The position numbers were made by a program, and so were the translations under genes. Of a stretch of 64,000 nucleotides of DNA, positions 40,651-52,800 are shown one piece after another. The notes below the pieces were generated by a model. The model made no database searches, was not told where the DNA came from, and saw nothing but the letters and a program-made list of their open reading frames with translations. Origin of the DNA: Paramarasmius palmivorus. Taxonomy: Eukaryota; Basidiomycota; Agaricomycetes; Agaricales; Marasmiaceae. Position 1 is the first letter of the stretch; every line of letters begins with the position of its first letter. The stretch covers positions 124,001 to 188,000 of the forward strand of contig JAYKXP010000050.1 of the NCBI GenBank assembly GCA_037176845.1, in the 5' to 3' direction.

Positions 40651-43600
40651 ATGCCTACCGCCAGAAAAACAGCGTGAGTGGTGTTGTCGAGCGGTATCGG
40701 AGCTGTATTGACCTATAATTTGCAGCATCCAACACAGGTGTGTAATTCGGTGAAGCCTCGTCTGCTGCATTAAAGCTTACCAAGGGCATAGCAGGTCCGA
40801 GGGAAATCTCGACTCTGGGAACGATCACAGCTCGCAGGGTGCTACGGAGCGAGATGCGGTGCAGCGGTCTAGGTAAGTCTCGGTGTCAGTTATGGTCTAC
40901 TCCTTACATTTTTATAGGTCGCAGAAGTCAGTTATAGTCCTTGAAGATTCCGATAACGATAGCTCTGCGTCTGTGGTCTCAGTATCGTATGTAATTTCAT
41001 CTTCGTTTAGCTTCTGCTTGATTCATTGCGTTGCAGTCGGAAAGCCCGTCCTCGTTCAAGCAAGATAGCTCCTGTACATTCGTTCGGTTCTGTGGAGTCC
41101 GATGAGTAGGTTAGGATGCCACGGTGGATATAGGTCTGACGTCTTTTTGTAGTGAAGTGCATGTGCCGGTTCGTGATCGTCGACCTAAGTGAGTTGGTTG
41201 TTGAGGAAGCGGTTGCCAACATGTTTACTTTTTGACAGGAACGTGGAGCTCAAACCGAAGACGAAGGTTGTGGAGAAGGAAAAAGCACGCGGGTTCGTTT
41301 GTGCTGGGGCTTTTTTCTTCTTGAGCTTATTCTTCCGTGACGGCAGGGAAGTATTGGTTCCATCAAGCGACGTGGATGAAGAGGTATTATCTGGAGCGGA
41401 TTCGGATGATAATACACCCGAGTAAGTTTTGTGTTATTCTTTTCCGATGAGTGGTCTGAATGTTCTATAGGCCATTTGTCGTTGTTGATAGGAAGCGAAG
41501 GCCCATTATGGACGACAAGTTGAGCCATATTTCCTCTATTCAGCTGATACCTCTCAATGTCGCGTTTGTTTAGTGATTCCCCGTCCAAGATCAGGGTCAA
41601 CGATTTGACTCTATCGCCTAGGAAAATGAGCAAGTATGCTGTTATTTGCTTGGAATCAAATTCATGTCGTTCACCGACGTATTATTTGTTCTTGCGGTAG
41701 AGCTGTTTCTGGTGCGACTGATGAACCCGTTACGCCTAAGTCTGGAGGAAGGCGGATTGGAACTAGGGTGTAAGCTGCGCACTGAGTTCTCTTTGATTCT
41801 CTGCTCAATATGGTCTTTTGTAGCCGCAAGCCTACTGCGAAGGCACTAGATGCCAGCGGTGAACACGGTGACTTGTTGAGCAAGTAAGTGTTTTGTTGGT
41901 CTGTTTTCTTACTATTCGTCTTAGTTTACCTGAAAGGTTGGACGAAAAGCTGGAGGACCTGGATGGTGCTGTGGGACAGGGAACGCCTCGGTGTGTCGTT
42001 GTTTTGTTGTATTGGCTTGGTCGTTAATTCTTTGTTGAGTCGCAGCCCTGATTCCACCTATGTTCCGACCAAACCTCGTGGAACCGTCAAGTCGAGGTCT
42101 GTTCGGCCGAAACGTGGTTCTGAAAAGAAGCAGCCTTCGTCGCCTGTTGGAAGTGATGTAGAAATGGGCTCTCCTCCTCGAGCTTCGCCGTGAGTATTGA
42201 TCAGCTATAGATTTTAGTTTCTCACCGGTTTCGTTTGTAGCCCATGGTCTGGAGAGTTTCGGTTTGTTGTTGGGTCCGGCTTTTAGATGACTGATTTATC
42301 TCGATTCAAGGTCACTTACAGATAGTGAAGAAGAGCTGCCTTCGCCTACGCTTGTTCTTGCTCGGAAAAAGGTCCCGACTAAGTGAGTTTTTTTAAAGTG
42401 CGTCTTGATCTGGAGTGGATTACAGCTTTGCCTTGCAGAATCTTGCCTCCTACCAGCAAGGTCGTCGAACCTGTCGTCAGCGATGGGCCTGTGGTCGCTA
42501 GGTGAAGAAATTACCAATTGTGGTCGTTGACTGCAGTCTGCTGACTTGTCCCATGTAGGACGGTCGCTTCGGTAGAGACAGCCGATCGCATGAAGGCCTC
42601 TGTAGCTGAACAACCACGGTATGTTTTCGAAGCTGTGCCTTCCTTGTGTTTGTGTTGACCAGTGATTGCACGGAGCAGCGTCGGAGCAGCGACTTTGGCG
42701 AAGGATGTAAAAGGGTAACTCGCTTCTCAGCTATTTGTTTCCCGGTTATCAATGACTTTTGCATTGTAGAAAAGCGTTGACAGTGAAACCTTCTGGGTCG
42801 TCGGCGAAGGAACAGTAAGACCTTTCTTTCGTGCTGGGCTTTTGATACTTATGAGTATCCAGAGGTTCCGTTGTTACGAAGGCGTCGTCAGTAGCATTTT
42901 CTGGTTCATGTGTTATTGCCCTTGACTTCTTTTAAGCGTCTTTTCCGCCGTCGTCCCTTTCCCGGACGATGAGGATGATGGTGGCTCTGCCGACGAAGAG
43001 ATTGATTCGCCTGGCTTGACTGAGGATCCTCTGTTGGACGTCGATCATATCCATCCCGACCTTTTGGAGTTGTACCAGAGTTTAAGTTGGATTAACGGGT
43101 GAGAGTGCATGTTTTTTCTTTACTTTGTGTCCTCGCTGAGCACGTTCTGTAGGCTGCGTCGCTCTAGATTCATTGGGTATCCGAATACTGAAGATGCTTT
43201 CGATGATTTCGCTGCTGCTTCTTATGGTGGTATATCGGACACTTCCAGCCCTAGGGTTCGTGGGTATGTTGCTATTGATTAATTGGTTTGAACATTGTCT
43301 TACCTTCGTCACAGAAAATTCGTTCGGTCTGTTCTTTTCATAGAGTACAAGGACTTCAAGAATCCCGCTAGGGTTCCGTTGGCGACCTTTTCACGACATT
43401 GGGAATGTCTTCGTGTCCCGCGTGGCGATGGCAATCGGAACGCGGCGTTGGTGATGACCGGAGTTTGTATGCAGAGTTTTGTGGCTCAAGGCCGTGAAGT
43501 GGGCTCAAGCTACGTGAAGCAACTTCATGTTCGACCTATCGAGAACGACTGGGTTGTCTTTCAAGCAAACGTTGGGACTTATTTTAACGATGATCGTCTG

Positions 43601-44185
43601 CATGCACCTGGGCGCCGGAGCTTGTTGGTATTTCAAACCAAGAGAGAAGGCTGGTCTCCCCGTCGTGAGTTGCCTTGTATGTTCTTGTGGAGTTGCGGCT
43701 TATGTCGATCGAACAGAATTCGACAGAGATAATGATAAGCTGGCGTCCACACCATATTCCTCCCCGTCCAAGGACACAGGTTCGAAGGCTCGCTCAGGCG
43801 GTCAGTCGTCCACCGCCGAGCAATCGAATGTCGGTATCGATATTGCTAAAGTTAACATTCTTGAACGTGGTGCTCCTCCCTATAGGCTCTTTGATGAAGG
43901 CAGTGAGTGTGATTCGTGTCTAAGATAAAGAGTAATGACAAACCTTATACGATAGTTCCGATTTACGATGGACGTACGAAACCCGGTCAAAAGGGCTTTA
44001 GGTTTGAGGCCGGCGACTGGGAAAATTATACCCAACTGCCGGTGTATCCTCACCCTGAGGTGGAGCTCAGTTCCTTGTTGACTGTAGTTTTTACGTTGAC
44101 TGGGTTTCGGGGTACGACCAACGTCCACCACACCGTCCATTTTAATGCTTTGTTTGCTATTGTATTGGGAAAGGTTGACGGCTGA
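40651..44185 (+). CDS. 25-exon gene with serial phase-2 micro-exons; disordered N-terminal region, globular C-terminal region
   Basis: A protein of about 700 aa. I traced 25 exons from the ATG at 40651 to the stop at 44185. The first 22 introns are all phase 2, the last two are phase 1, and the frame stays open throughout. Exons 2 (40726-40737) and 10 (41622-41633) are just 12 bases; most others are 27-80. They encode a Ser/Pro/Lys/Asp-rich, surely disordered region (for example VIVLEDSDNDSSASVV, KNVELKPKTKVVEKEK). From about 42937 larger exons encode a folded part (LEYQSLSWING-like region, FVRSVLFIEYKDFK, VVFQANVGTYFND) and a C-terminal part (PIYDGRTKPGQKG, NVHHTVHFNALFAIVLGK). Most codons split by introns are Arg, Lys, Gly or Glu. 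Function unknown; nucleus is likely. Confidence 0.72.
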
Positions 44186-44357
44186 TACACGCACGATCAC
44201 GCCGGTGTTTACTAGGACGAGTAGGTGTATGTAGGTATCGACTAAGCTGATATTGTCTAAATATACAATGCGTTGCCGTACATACGTGCACGTGGGTCTG
44301 AGTCGAGTCCATGGAATTCACACGGTCTATTTCGCCCTTTTCTCTTCTTCTGCATCA

Positions 44358-45362
44358 ATGGCGTCTATGTCTCGGCAGTCTTCAGTGAGTTCTTATGTTC
44401 TTAAGTCTGCCTTTTGTTTCGCCTTTGTTCTTAGCTCTCGCTATCGCTAGAATGGCGATTACCCTGAGCCTGTTGACGATACCAGTAGCAACGTTGGAGA
44501 TTCCTACGGAGCCGTTACCACTTTGGGTCGCCTTACTAGGCATTACGAAGAGCAGTTGGCCCGTAGGGACTGCCTAACAAGTTATATCATTTATATGGCT
44601 GATCTTTGGTTTATTAAATAGGCAAGGAAGAGGTTATACAACAATTGACCGCAGCGATGTCGATGCTGAATGTTGCATCTCCTCGTCGAATCGACCCTGG
44701 AATTGAGCGGTACGTTTATTGGGAGCGTTGACATATGGCTAATGGAACAATGGTCTAGTTGTTCTCTGGAGAAGGCGTTCATAGATACCCCCCAGGAGAT
44801 GCACGCTTTGAAAAGCTTATTTGATCCTAGTGGTGAGTTTCCTCCTGTAGTTGCCAGCTGAAATGTCGCTGATTTGTTCAGATTGGCAGAGTGGTCTGGA
44901 CGGTGTTACGCAGCTGACTATGTCCCTCCTCATGCATCTGTCGGGCATAGAACTCTTGTCTCTTAAGCGCCTGGATGGACGCAATGCGGTTTATATCGAA
45001 TACAAGGTCTCATGCGGTGTCTCAAGTACTTCTTTACGCGTCAACACGCGAGTCCCTTGGAGTGAGCTTTAGTGATGTATTCTTGAACAGTTTTGAACAA
45101 CATTGATTAACTTTCTTCAGGTTTCGCGTTCGACTTGTTGTTCCGGTTTGAGGAAATGGAAGCGGTCGCTGACCGGTCCAGCGAATCTGAGCATCCTCGG
45201 ATCCTTATTACATATCTTCCTGTTTCCCTGGACGACCCTTCCCATGTTTTCGTGGGTCGCTTAGGTGTCTATTCATATCCGACATCGTTTTCCTTTGAAG
45301 AGCTTTTTGCTCGATTTGTCGATTTGGCCCATGTTCTGAAGGACGCTTCACTGCATTTTTGA
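44358..45362 (+). CDS. Uncharacterised protein, gene block member 6
   Basis: 246 aa in six exons (44358-44384, 44451-44580, 44622-44709, 44759-44832, 44882-45061, 45121-45362); the summed length is a multiple of three. The N-terminal half is helical with coiled-coil character (LTRHYEEQLARRD, KEEVIQQLTAAMSMLN). The C-terminal half is globular (IELLSLKRLDGRNAVYIEY, FAFDLLFRFEEMEAVADR). No domain recognised. It lies 172 bases after gene block member 5 and 91 bases before member 7, all on the same strand. Confidence 0.68.
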
Positions 45363-45453
45363 TTTCCTCAGCAAGGCGAGTCATAGCTTGAATTATACCT
45401 TACGTTCCTCTTTGGCGGCTGTACTTTGCCTCGTGACTTACGTATCCCATTGA

Positions 45454-46674
45454 ATGCCACTCTCGTTCCGCTCTATGCTGCTTCCTTCTGGTCCATCACC
45501 AGTGACCCTCGCTATGGGCTCTACCGATCTATTTGCTCCTCGTCACTCAATGGCTTCTCCGAAACGTTCCTCCAGTCCCATTTCCCTTTCGTCTTCACCT
45601 CTCATTGTACCCTCGGAGTTGACCGGCGGCTCTTTGAAGAATCTGACTTGTCCATTGATGACGGAAATGCCATGGTTCACCAGTTTGATTTGGAGGTATG
45701 GCGAGAGACGTGATATTTTGCCTGCGGATTTGATGGTGAGTTTCCTTGTGTCTTGCCGATCTATCTTGTCGTATCTTTTCTCTGTTTCTCTTGTGTAGAC
45801 CTTTTCCGCATTGTCAAGGCTATCCTGTCTTTCTGAATGGTTCTATTCTGCTTGGAGCCATGTAGACTGAATAATACACGTTCAGGCTATGTCAGGTGCT
45901 TTACTCTGGGAGCTGCAGGTCGTCCAGTTGAACGACACTTATCGAGAAATCGTTTTTAATCGGGCGACTTTAATGCCGAACCAGAAATCCGCGGAGCCGT
46001 TGCCAGCGTTACTTTTTGCTTTGCGATTACTGGACGTCGCGGCTCTTGTTAATGGGTCACTGGACGCTAGTGGTCAGCAGCGTTCATTGCCTGACACCCT
46101 CTCTCCCCCTTGTACCGTTGCTAAAACGATACTTGAAGGACAGACTGGTAAATTGGTGTGTCAATTTGTTTTTCCTCTTCCTGTCGTATATTTGACTGAT
46201 CGTCTTTTGTTGACTTAGAGAGGGGTCCGCTCGCTAGGCGACAGACAAGGCTGGCCACACATCCTTTTGAACATGCACTCCGCAGTAGGGTCCTGTCCAT
46301 CTTCCGCGCAGTCTACTCTCCGTCCAGCTGAATTGCAAGCATCAACGGCACGTCAACTAGTAGTGACTGCCGTGCGCCAGTTGGATGCTTTGCGCCAGCG
46401 GGAGACCAGTCTATTGGTGTTTAAGGCTGTTCAAAATCTTGAGTCGGCATCTTTTTTCATTAATTATATGTTACGTATGGTCAGTGCTTTCTTTTGCTCG
46501 TATTTCTGGTACTGAGGTTGTTTCTACTATAGGGTAGCTACGATTTCCCCCCTCTGTGGAAGACTTTGGTGGCTCAGTTGCAGAGGTGCGTTTTCTTGTC
46601 GACTTACCATGTACTTCGTTTAAAACAGTGAGGTTATAGCGTTGCTGAGGAAGAAGGTGTTCCTTGTAATGTAG
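45454..46674 (+). CDS. Uncharacterised protein, gene block member 7
   Basis: 303 aa in five exons (45454-45735, 45886-46155, 46219-46479, 46533-46585, 46629-46674). Ser/Pro-rich N-terminus, then a mostly helical region (ALLFALRLLDVAALVNGSL, ARQLVVTAVRQLDALRQRE). The stop at 46672-46674 may be bypassed by an alternative 34-base splice into an open frame ending at 46917, which is hydrophobic (LALSVSPLILLCDI). No domain recognised. Confidence 0.62.
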
Positions 46675-46941
46675 ATGCGAACTTACCGCCGATAACAAGG
46701 CTACGACAATGCCTTTTTCTGGCCCTATCGGTTTCACCCTTGATTTTGCTGTGTGACATCACACCGATGGCCAACAACATTACCAGGTTACACATGTTAC
46801 GGGTAATATGCATTGTGTCCTTGCCAGGGTACGCTATGCTCATTGGTTCTCTTCCTTTAACAGGCTTGGTATCATTATGGATCGGATCGACCTCCCGTAT
46901 TGCTCCACGTTGAATCTCTGCTTTGGTCAAAACTGTTCGCT

Positions 46942-49721
46942 ATGGCGAGGGGCGTACTCACTGCTATAGACGCTTTGAAGCTCTTTCTCAAAGAAGCTGT
47001 TCCGTTAATTCCTCAGGCGTTCGAAGAGGTCGCTTTTTTTGATCCAGGTATGTGGCTGTTCATTCCTGTGTAAACATAGTGGACAAAGAGTCTTGCAGAT
47101 TCCGGAAAACCTGCGAATATGCCTGTCAGCTTGTCTTACGTGTCCAACAAGATTCCTCGAGAGTTTATAGAGAAGGCTCTTCTTTCCGGGTCTCATGGTT
47201 CCTCTGCCAGTGGGTTGCATAAAGAGCTCACAGGTACGGGGATTGAATTCTATGTTCAGCTTTATATGATTTTTCATTGCCACTCACTTGTATGCTTAGA
47301 CGATGAAAGCGATCCAACTGCCCTGGATATAAACTCGCTACTCGTATCGGAACTCTGGGATGTTGATAATGAAGACTGGTGTACTCCGATCCTAACTACG
47401 CACGACCCAGTGGGTCGTGTCGTTGACCGGAAACTAGGTTGTGGACTCCACCGGGCTACCGGCTATTCGAAGAGACTGAGGACGGATAGAATAGGAAGGC
47501 GCGCCATTTTATCCCGTGAGGGTGAAATCGACGGAGGGTCACCGGAGGACAAGACCCTTTCTCTGCAGCGTAAAGAGGTCTCCACGGTCTCCGCTAGAAT
47601 GACCCGCAAGAGAGCGTTCTTTTCCTCTCTTGATGCTTCCCCAACTGGAGACGCCTGGGTACCTCTTACGCAACCTGTACACCGGCCGATTGATGATTCA
47701 ATTTATGGAAAGTTGCGTTTATCAAAGGATACCTGGCGAACGGTTTGTTCTGTTTTCAATTGATGCTTTTACGAGTACTAAGTTGCACTCCTCGCCTTAG
47801 CGTGTCAAAGGGGACTTGTATTTACTTGCTACTCCGCTTGGCAAAGCAAGCGTGTACTGGCCTTCAAGCTATGTATGACCCTTCCGGCCCAATGTACCCG
47901 GCGAGGAGATGGCGCTAACGCCCGATTTTTTTTTTCTTTTGTTTGCAGTCTAGTGTCCACTTGGATAGTTTGGATCGGCTGTTAAAGTGCTCTAACGCTT
48001 TTCAGAGACGCAACGGTGATGGAGAACGGTTTATTCGGCTGACTTCGGCTCCAGATAAACATGAGGATTTAGGCGTCAGAGTCTCTGCTGCTACGAGTCC
48101 ATCACCTGTCTTCCATGTGTTCGAGTGCGACGAAGAGACTTATCTGGAGCTAGAAAGATATGGTCGGATAGGCGGGATGCTTGCCAGTCAGCTCATTCTG
48201 GTTCACGAGCCTGCCGTCACAGCCAAACTTTGTAGATCTTGCGCCGAGTTTCCTTTGAGTAAGGTTGGATCGTTAGGTGCGAGTCGGTTAGCAATAGGTA
48301 TGGAGTCACCTTATCGATCTGTCGGTCAAATGCTTACAGTATTTGTAGATGTCTCTTCGATGGGTCTCGATGAGACAAATGAGCGAGCTGTCGTTTCCGC
48401 CATTTCCGCCACTCTGAACGAATTCTTACAGCAAATTCAGCTAGGGGATAAAGGAAAAATAATGTACTTTCCACGTATCCCGGATATTGCAACCTCGCGT
48501 TCCAGCTCATGGCTCTCCGTCGACACGTGTGCACTTCGATACATGTCTGAAATTGTCCACTGGCAGCGAACCATGTTTCCTCTTACCGGGTTGAATTGGT
48601 TTTTGGTTGCTTCTGCGGACGTTTCCCATTTCGAGGATATGTGTTCGGGTGGATTTAACACGATACTGGCAGTGGAGTCGGGTGCTCTTCTCGTTTTCAT
48701 TGCCGTCGACTCGAATGATCCTTGCATATCCTCTCGATTAGGGAGCTTCCTAGATACGAGCCGTTGTTTGGAGTCCGCATTGCCTGACACAGTCGGACTA
48801 CTGCTAAAAGCCGGTGATAGAATGTGAGTGTCAATCCGAAATGTCTTGGTCTTGATACTCGCAGGAGTTGTCGATGTTCCGCTTGCTAATGTCGCATGGA
48901 ATTTTTTTGTCAGATTGCTCCGTGGTGATGTTTCTTATCGGGTTAGGACAGTGGAACCTAGCGTTTGTCATGGAAGTCATTTTTATTCCACGGACACGCT
49001 GCATCATACATATTGGGCCATGCTTCATCGATTCATCGACAGGCGACCTGTTGACGATCTTGCATGTTCAGGCCGACGTCTTCTTTCTCAAATATTAGTC
49101 TACTTTCACGACAACATCGTTGGACATACCTCAACTTTTCTCCGTTCGTGTGGTTCCTCCGCAGGTCGAAGCCATCATTACCCCAATCTCTCTACTGCGG
49201 ATGGCCTGCAACAGCTGTTCTGCCTGTTGACTGTGGTGGAGTTGGATGAACTCCTTTTTAGCGGTTTGTCTGTGGACAGTGAGTACCTCGGAAAAGACAA
49301 ACGTGGACAACTGCGGGACTTTGTTCGAGAAATCATTGACGTCCTGGATAGGTGTATCAGAGTTCACAGAAGAGGAAGTGCGGCGAATGTAGGGGTGCTG
49401 GACTTGTGGATTTCTTTCCTAGTTCAACAGTGTGTCGCACTGCACTCCATAGCACGCAGGAGACAAATCTCTTCGCAGCTTCTTGCAGAGCTCGAGGCCG
49501 CTATTTCCCAGGGCAAGCACGCATTATATGGGGATGTAGGAGAAATGGTGAAGGATCTTCTTGGGGGTACCAGCTGTGTTTTCGGAGGGACGGTTGACTT
49601 CAAGTTAGAGCCTGGACATTGTGAAGGATTTGATTGGGCATTTCGAGATATTATTGACCTTAGGTACGAGATATCGTTTCAAGAACCTAATAGCGTATGG
49701 AAGAGGCGTCGGTTGCAGTAG
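46942..49721 (+). CDS. Large uncharacterised protein, gene block member 8
   Basis: 812 aa in six exons (46942-47047, 47099-47233, 47300-47742, 47801-47872, 47949-48823, 48914-49721) with clean in-frame joins. Sequence phrases: IPQAFEEVAFFDPDSG, a basic middle (GYSKRLRTDRIGRRAI), VHLDSLDRLLKCSNAFQRR, MLTVFVDVSSMGLDETNERA and LYGDVGEMVKDLL. It is mostly alpha-helical by eye with no catalytic motif I know. It ends in a basic KRRRLQ. It lies 93 bases upstream of the Helitron transposase model on the same strand and has similar base use, unlike the AT-richer body of the transposase gene. Confidence 0.7.
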
Positions 49722-49814
49722 AAATAGAATGACGAAGAAACTTCCATTGCTTGTCACGTGGTGTGTTCGTTTTGTTGGCGCGACCCGCTTCCTTTTCCCT
49801 GTTTTCCAACAACA

Positions 49815-52800
49815 ATGCGCGTTCATCGTTTGGATTTATCGTGTGCTTTCGGTCGCCTGGTTTTCATGGCGATGGTATGCTTTATGACTGGGTTTCCAAT
49901 AGGTGCGTTTCGTTCGTTCTACCGTCCTGCACTTGTTGATTTACCCATTCTTAGCCGTCAACTTTTCTTCGACCGGCTCCAGAGGGTCAACGGACGACCA
50001 GTGGATAAAGTTATTGTCCGAGTGTAATCTTGTGCTACTTGAAGACACCGTAGTCTACATCCAATCCAAGTTTTATCCTTTGCCATTGTTCGCTGGCATC
50101 CCCAAAGAACGCTCTCCACCTTGCATTTACTATTGCAACGAACCGACTTCACACCATGCTGCTAGAGCCACGTCTCGGGTCAGGGGTTCCTTCAGTGACC
50201 CCAAGGACGTTATGATTGACGCTTCGTGGATTCGCATCGTTGGATCTCTTGATGGTGAAGCGAGCGCGATGACACATGCTACTTCTGAATGGTCGTACCA
50301 CGATATAGGCTGTTTGAATTTCGTGTTACCTGGTTCAAGTGCGCTTTTCGTACGCCAAACTTTGTCTGCGTCGTCACAGCAGGAAATTTTGGGCTCCTCT
50401 GTTTGTTACAGTTCACTGGATGGTCCCATCGATTCCTTGAGGCGAGCGATCCCGTTTCGTCGTTTTCTGCATGGCTCTCGGTGGCTGTACCTACGGAGAT
50501 GGTCTCTTTGCTTCACGGCTTGTGTGACGACGGCATATGTCTCGTTGAGCTGTATGTTGTTTGTTCAAATGTATGGCTCGGGTTTTAGCTTAGCTTGTCT
50601 ACAAGAAGTGTACCTGCCTGTCAATCTCGAAGAAGATGACAATCTACTTGGTCTGTCTGAAGGGTCGAATACTTATGATGGGATTATGGTCGGAGGGGGT
50701 CATAGGCGTACGGTACCCTTCTCGGCGATCAAAGACTACATTTTGCCGTCCGAACATTCTACTCAGTCATTTGAACGACACTTACTGACCTTCAAGTGTC
50801 ATATTCCTGCATGTGATTCTTCTATATACAATGTTTCTGGTTGTCTAATACTTGATATACCTATATCTGATTTGTTACAGTATCTAAATCTTAGTGAAGC
50901 TCGTCAGGTGAGTAAGGCCCATGGTGCTGTAAACACTGCAAAGAAAACCATGCAGGCAATTGAAGAATTTTTCAATCATCATACATGCCAGTTATGTATG
51001 AATTTTGTGACCATTTTGAATGTCAGGAGTTGTAACACTTCAACTTTGGGCAACACTGACACTTCAAACAGTATCACAAACTTGCTACTGGTCTCACCTA
51101 CGACAAAGGCTTCCTTTCCTCCGGATGTGCTGTCAGAGCAATTGACGAACACAGTTCTTCGTGCAGCCTGTACCAAACTTGAGCCTTCTTCCTTTGTAGA
51201 AGCTGGTTGTGCCGTGTGTGGTCAGCTGATGAAGATGTCAGATTTAGTACCTATCCGAAATGTAAAAGGGTATCTTCGACTACTCGATAATGAAGGTGCT
51301 ACCAGGAAGGAACGAGCTTTGGTATCTGAACCCATTACTAATATATCAGGACCAGTGATAGCGAATGGATGTGATTCAGTATGTACTACATGCAGGCGTT
51401 TTATGGTGAAAGGCAAGACCCCTAGAATTAGTTTAGCAAATGGCTTGTGGCTTGGTGATGTACCCCCCATACTCAAGTCATTGGGTTATGTTGAAAAATT
51501 ACTTGTAGCTCGGGTAAGACACACTGCAGTGTTTGCGCGTATAGCCACAGGTGGCCGTAAAATGATGGCAAATGCCATGGCATTTGAAGCTCCTATTCCT
51601 AAGGTTTATAGTGTACTACCTCCACCAGCTCAAGACATTGATGAGATACTGGCTATTTTGTTCACTGGCCCATGTAGACCAACTGTTGAAGACTATCAGC
51701 GGACACCATTTCTGGTCAGAAGAAACATAGTAAAGGAAGCGTTAAAGTGGTTGATTCTGAATCACAGTGACTACTCAGATGTGACTTTATCAGAGGACAA
51801 CCTGAGACAGTATGATGAAACTGTTCCTCCATGTGCTGTTATATGGCGAGAAGCTGAAACCAACAAGGTTGTTGAAGCAGAGGCTGTTAGCGACAATACT
51901 GATGAACTGGGTACTAGTAGTGGTCAGTGTGCATTTACTGTACATGGTATTACATCACAAACACTATCTGGAAAGACTCTGAGTGAAGTTAAAGGCCTAG
52001 CTGCACAATATTTTACCAATGGAGGGAAGGTATTGGCCATTGGACATAGTGAGACTGCTGAATCAATATGGAAGAATCCTACTTTGTATCCCCGGATGTT
52101 TCCATGGCTATTTCCATATGGTTTAGGCGGGATTGGATCAACATCATTGAGTGATTCAGAGCACAAAAAATATCTTCTTATGTATTATGATAAGCGGTTT
52201 CAGTTCGATGAGAATTTTCCCATAGTTGCCTTTAGTCATGAGCAAGTGAAGACTGCCACTCAGGCTGGCTGGCTTCTTGCAGATAGGTCTTCATTTACAC
52301 AGACTGCAAACAGAATTCTTTGCTTGAATCAGGATGTACTTAAAGAGATTGCACTTCGAATGAGTAACGGTGAGAAGGTTATTCCTGCAACTGATGATGA
52401 AGTAGCATGCTTCAAGACAATATCTGACCTTGATCGGGTTGCAGGCAAGGTTTCAGGATCCACAACTACAAAGAAGTACATGCGTAATGAGGTATGGTCT
52501 CTTATAGCACATAAAGGTGCACCATCTTGGTACATAACAATATCACCTGCAGAGCAACATCCATTATGCTTATATCTGGCTGGAACTGATTTTGAGTTTC
52601 GACCTGAGCTGCCAGATAAAGCACATCAGATACGATTAATATGCCGTAATCCAGTGGCTTCTGCTAGGTTTTTTAATTACATTGTGACTATATTTATACA
52701 GGATATTCTAGGATGTGATTCAGCTCATAGAGGACTATATGGTGAACATAATGGTCACTATGGCGTAGTCGAACAACAAGGCAGGCTTACATTACACCTT

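Noticed and set aside
46675..46917. Hydrophobic open frame as a separate membrane-protein gene
   Set aside because: Only about 70 codons with no ATG at its start; at most an alternative last exon of the gene at 45454.
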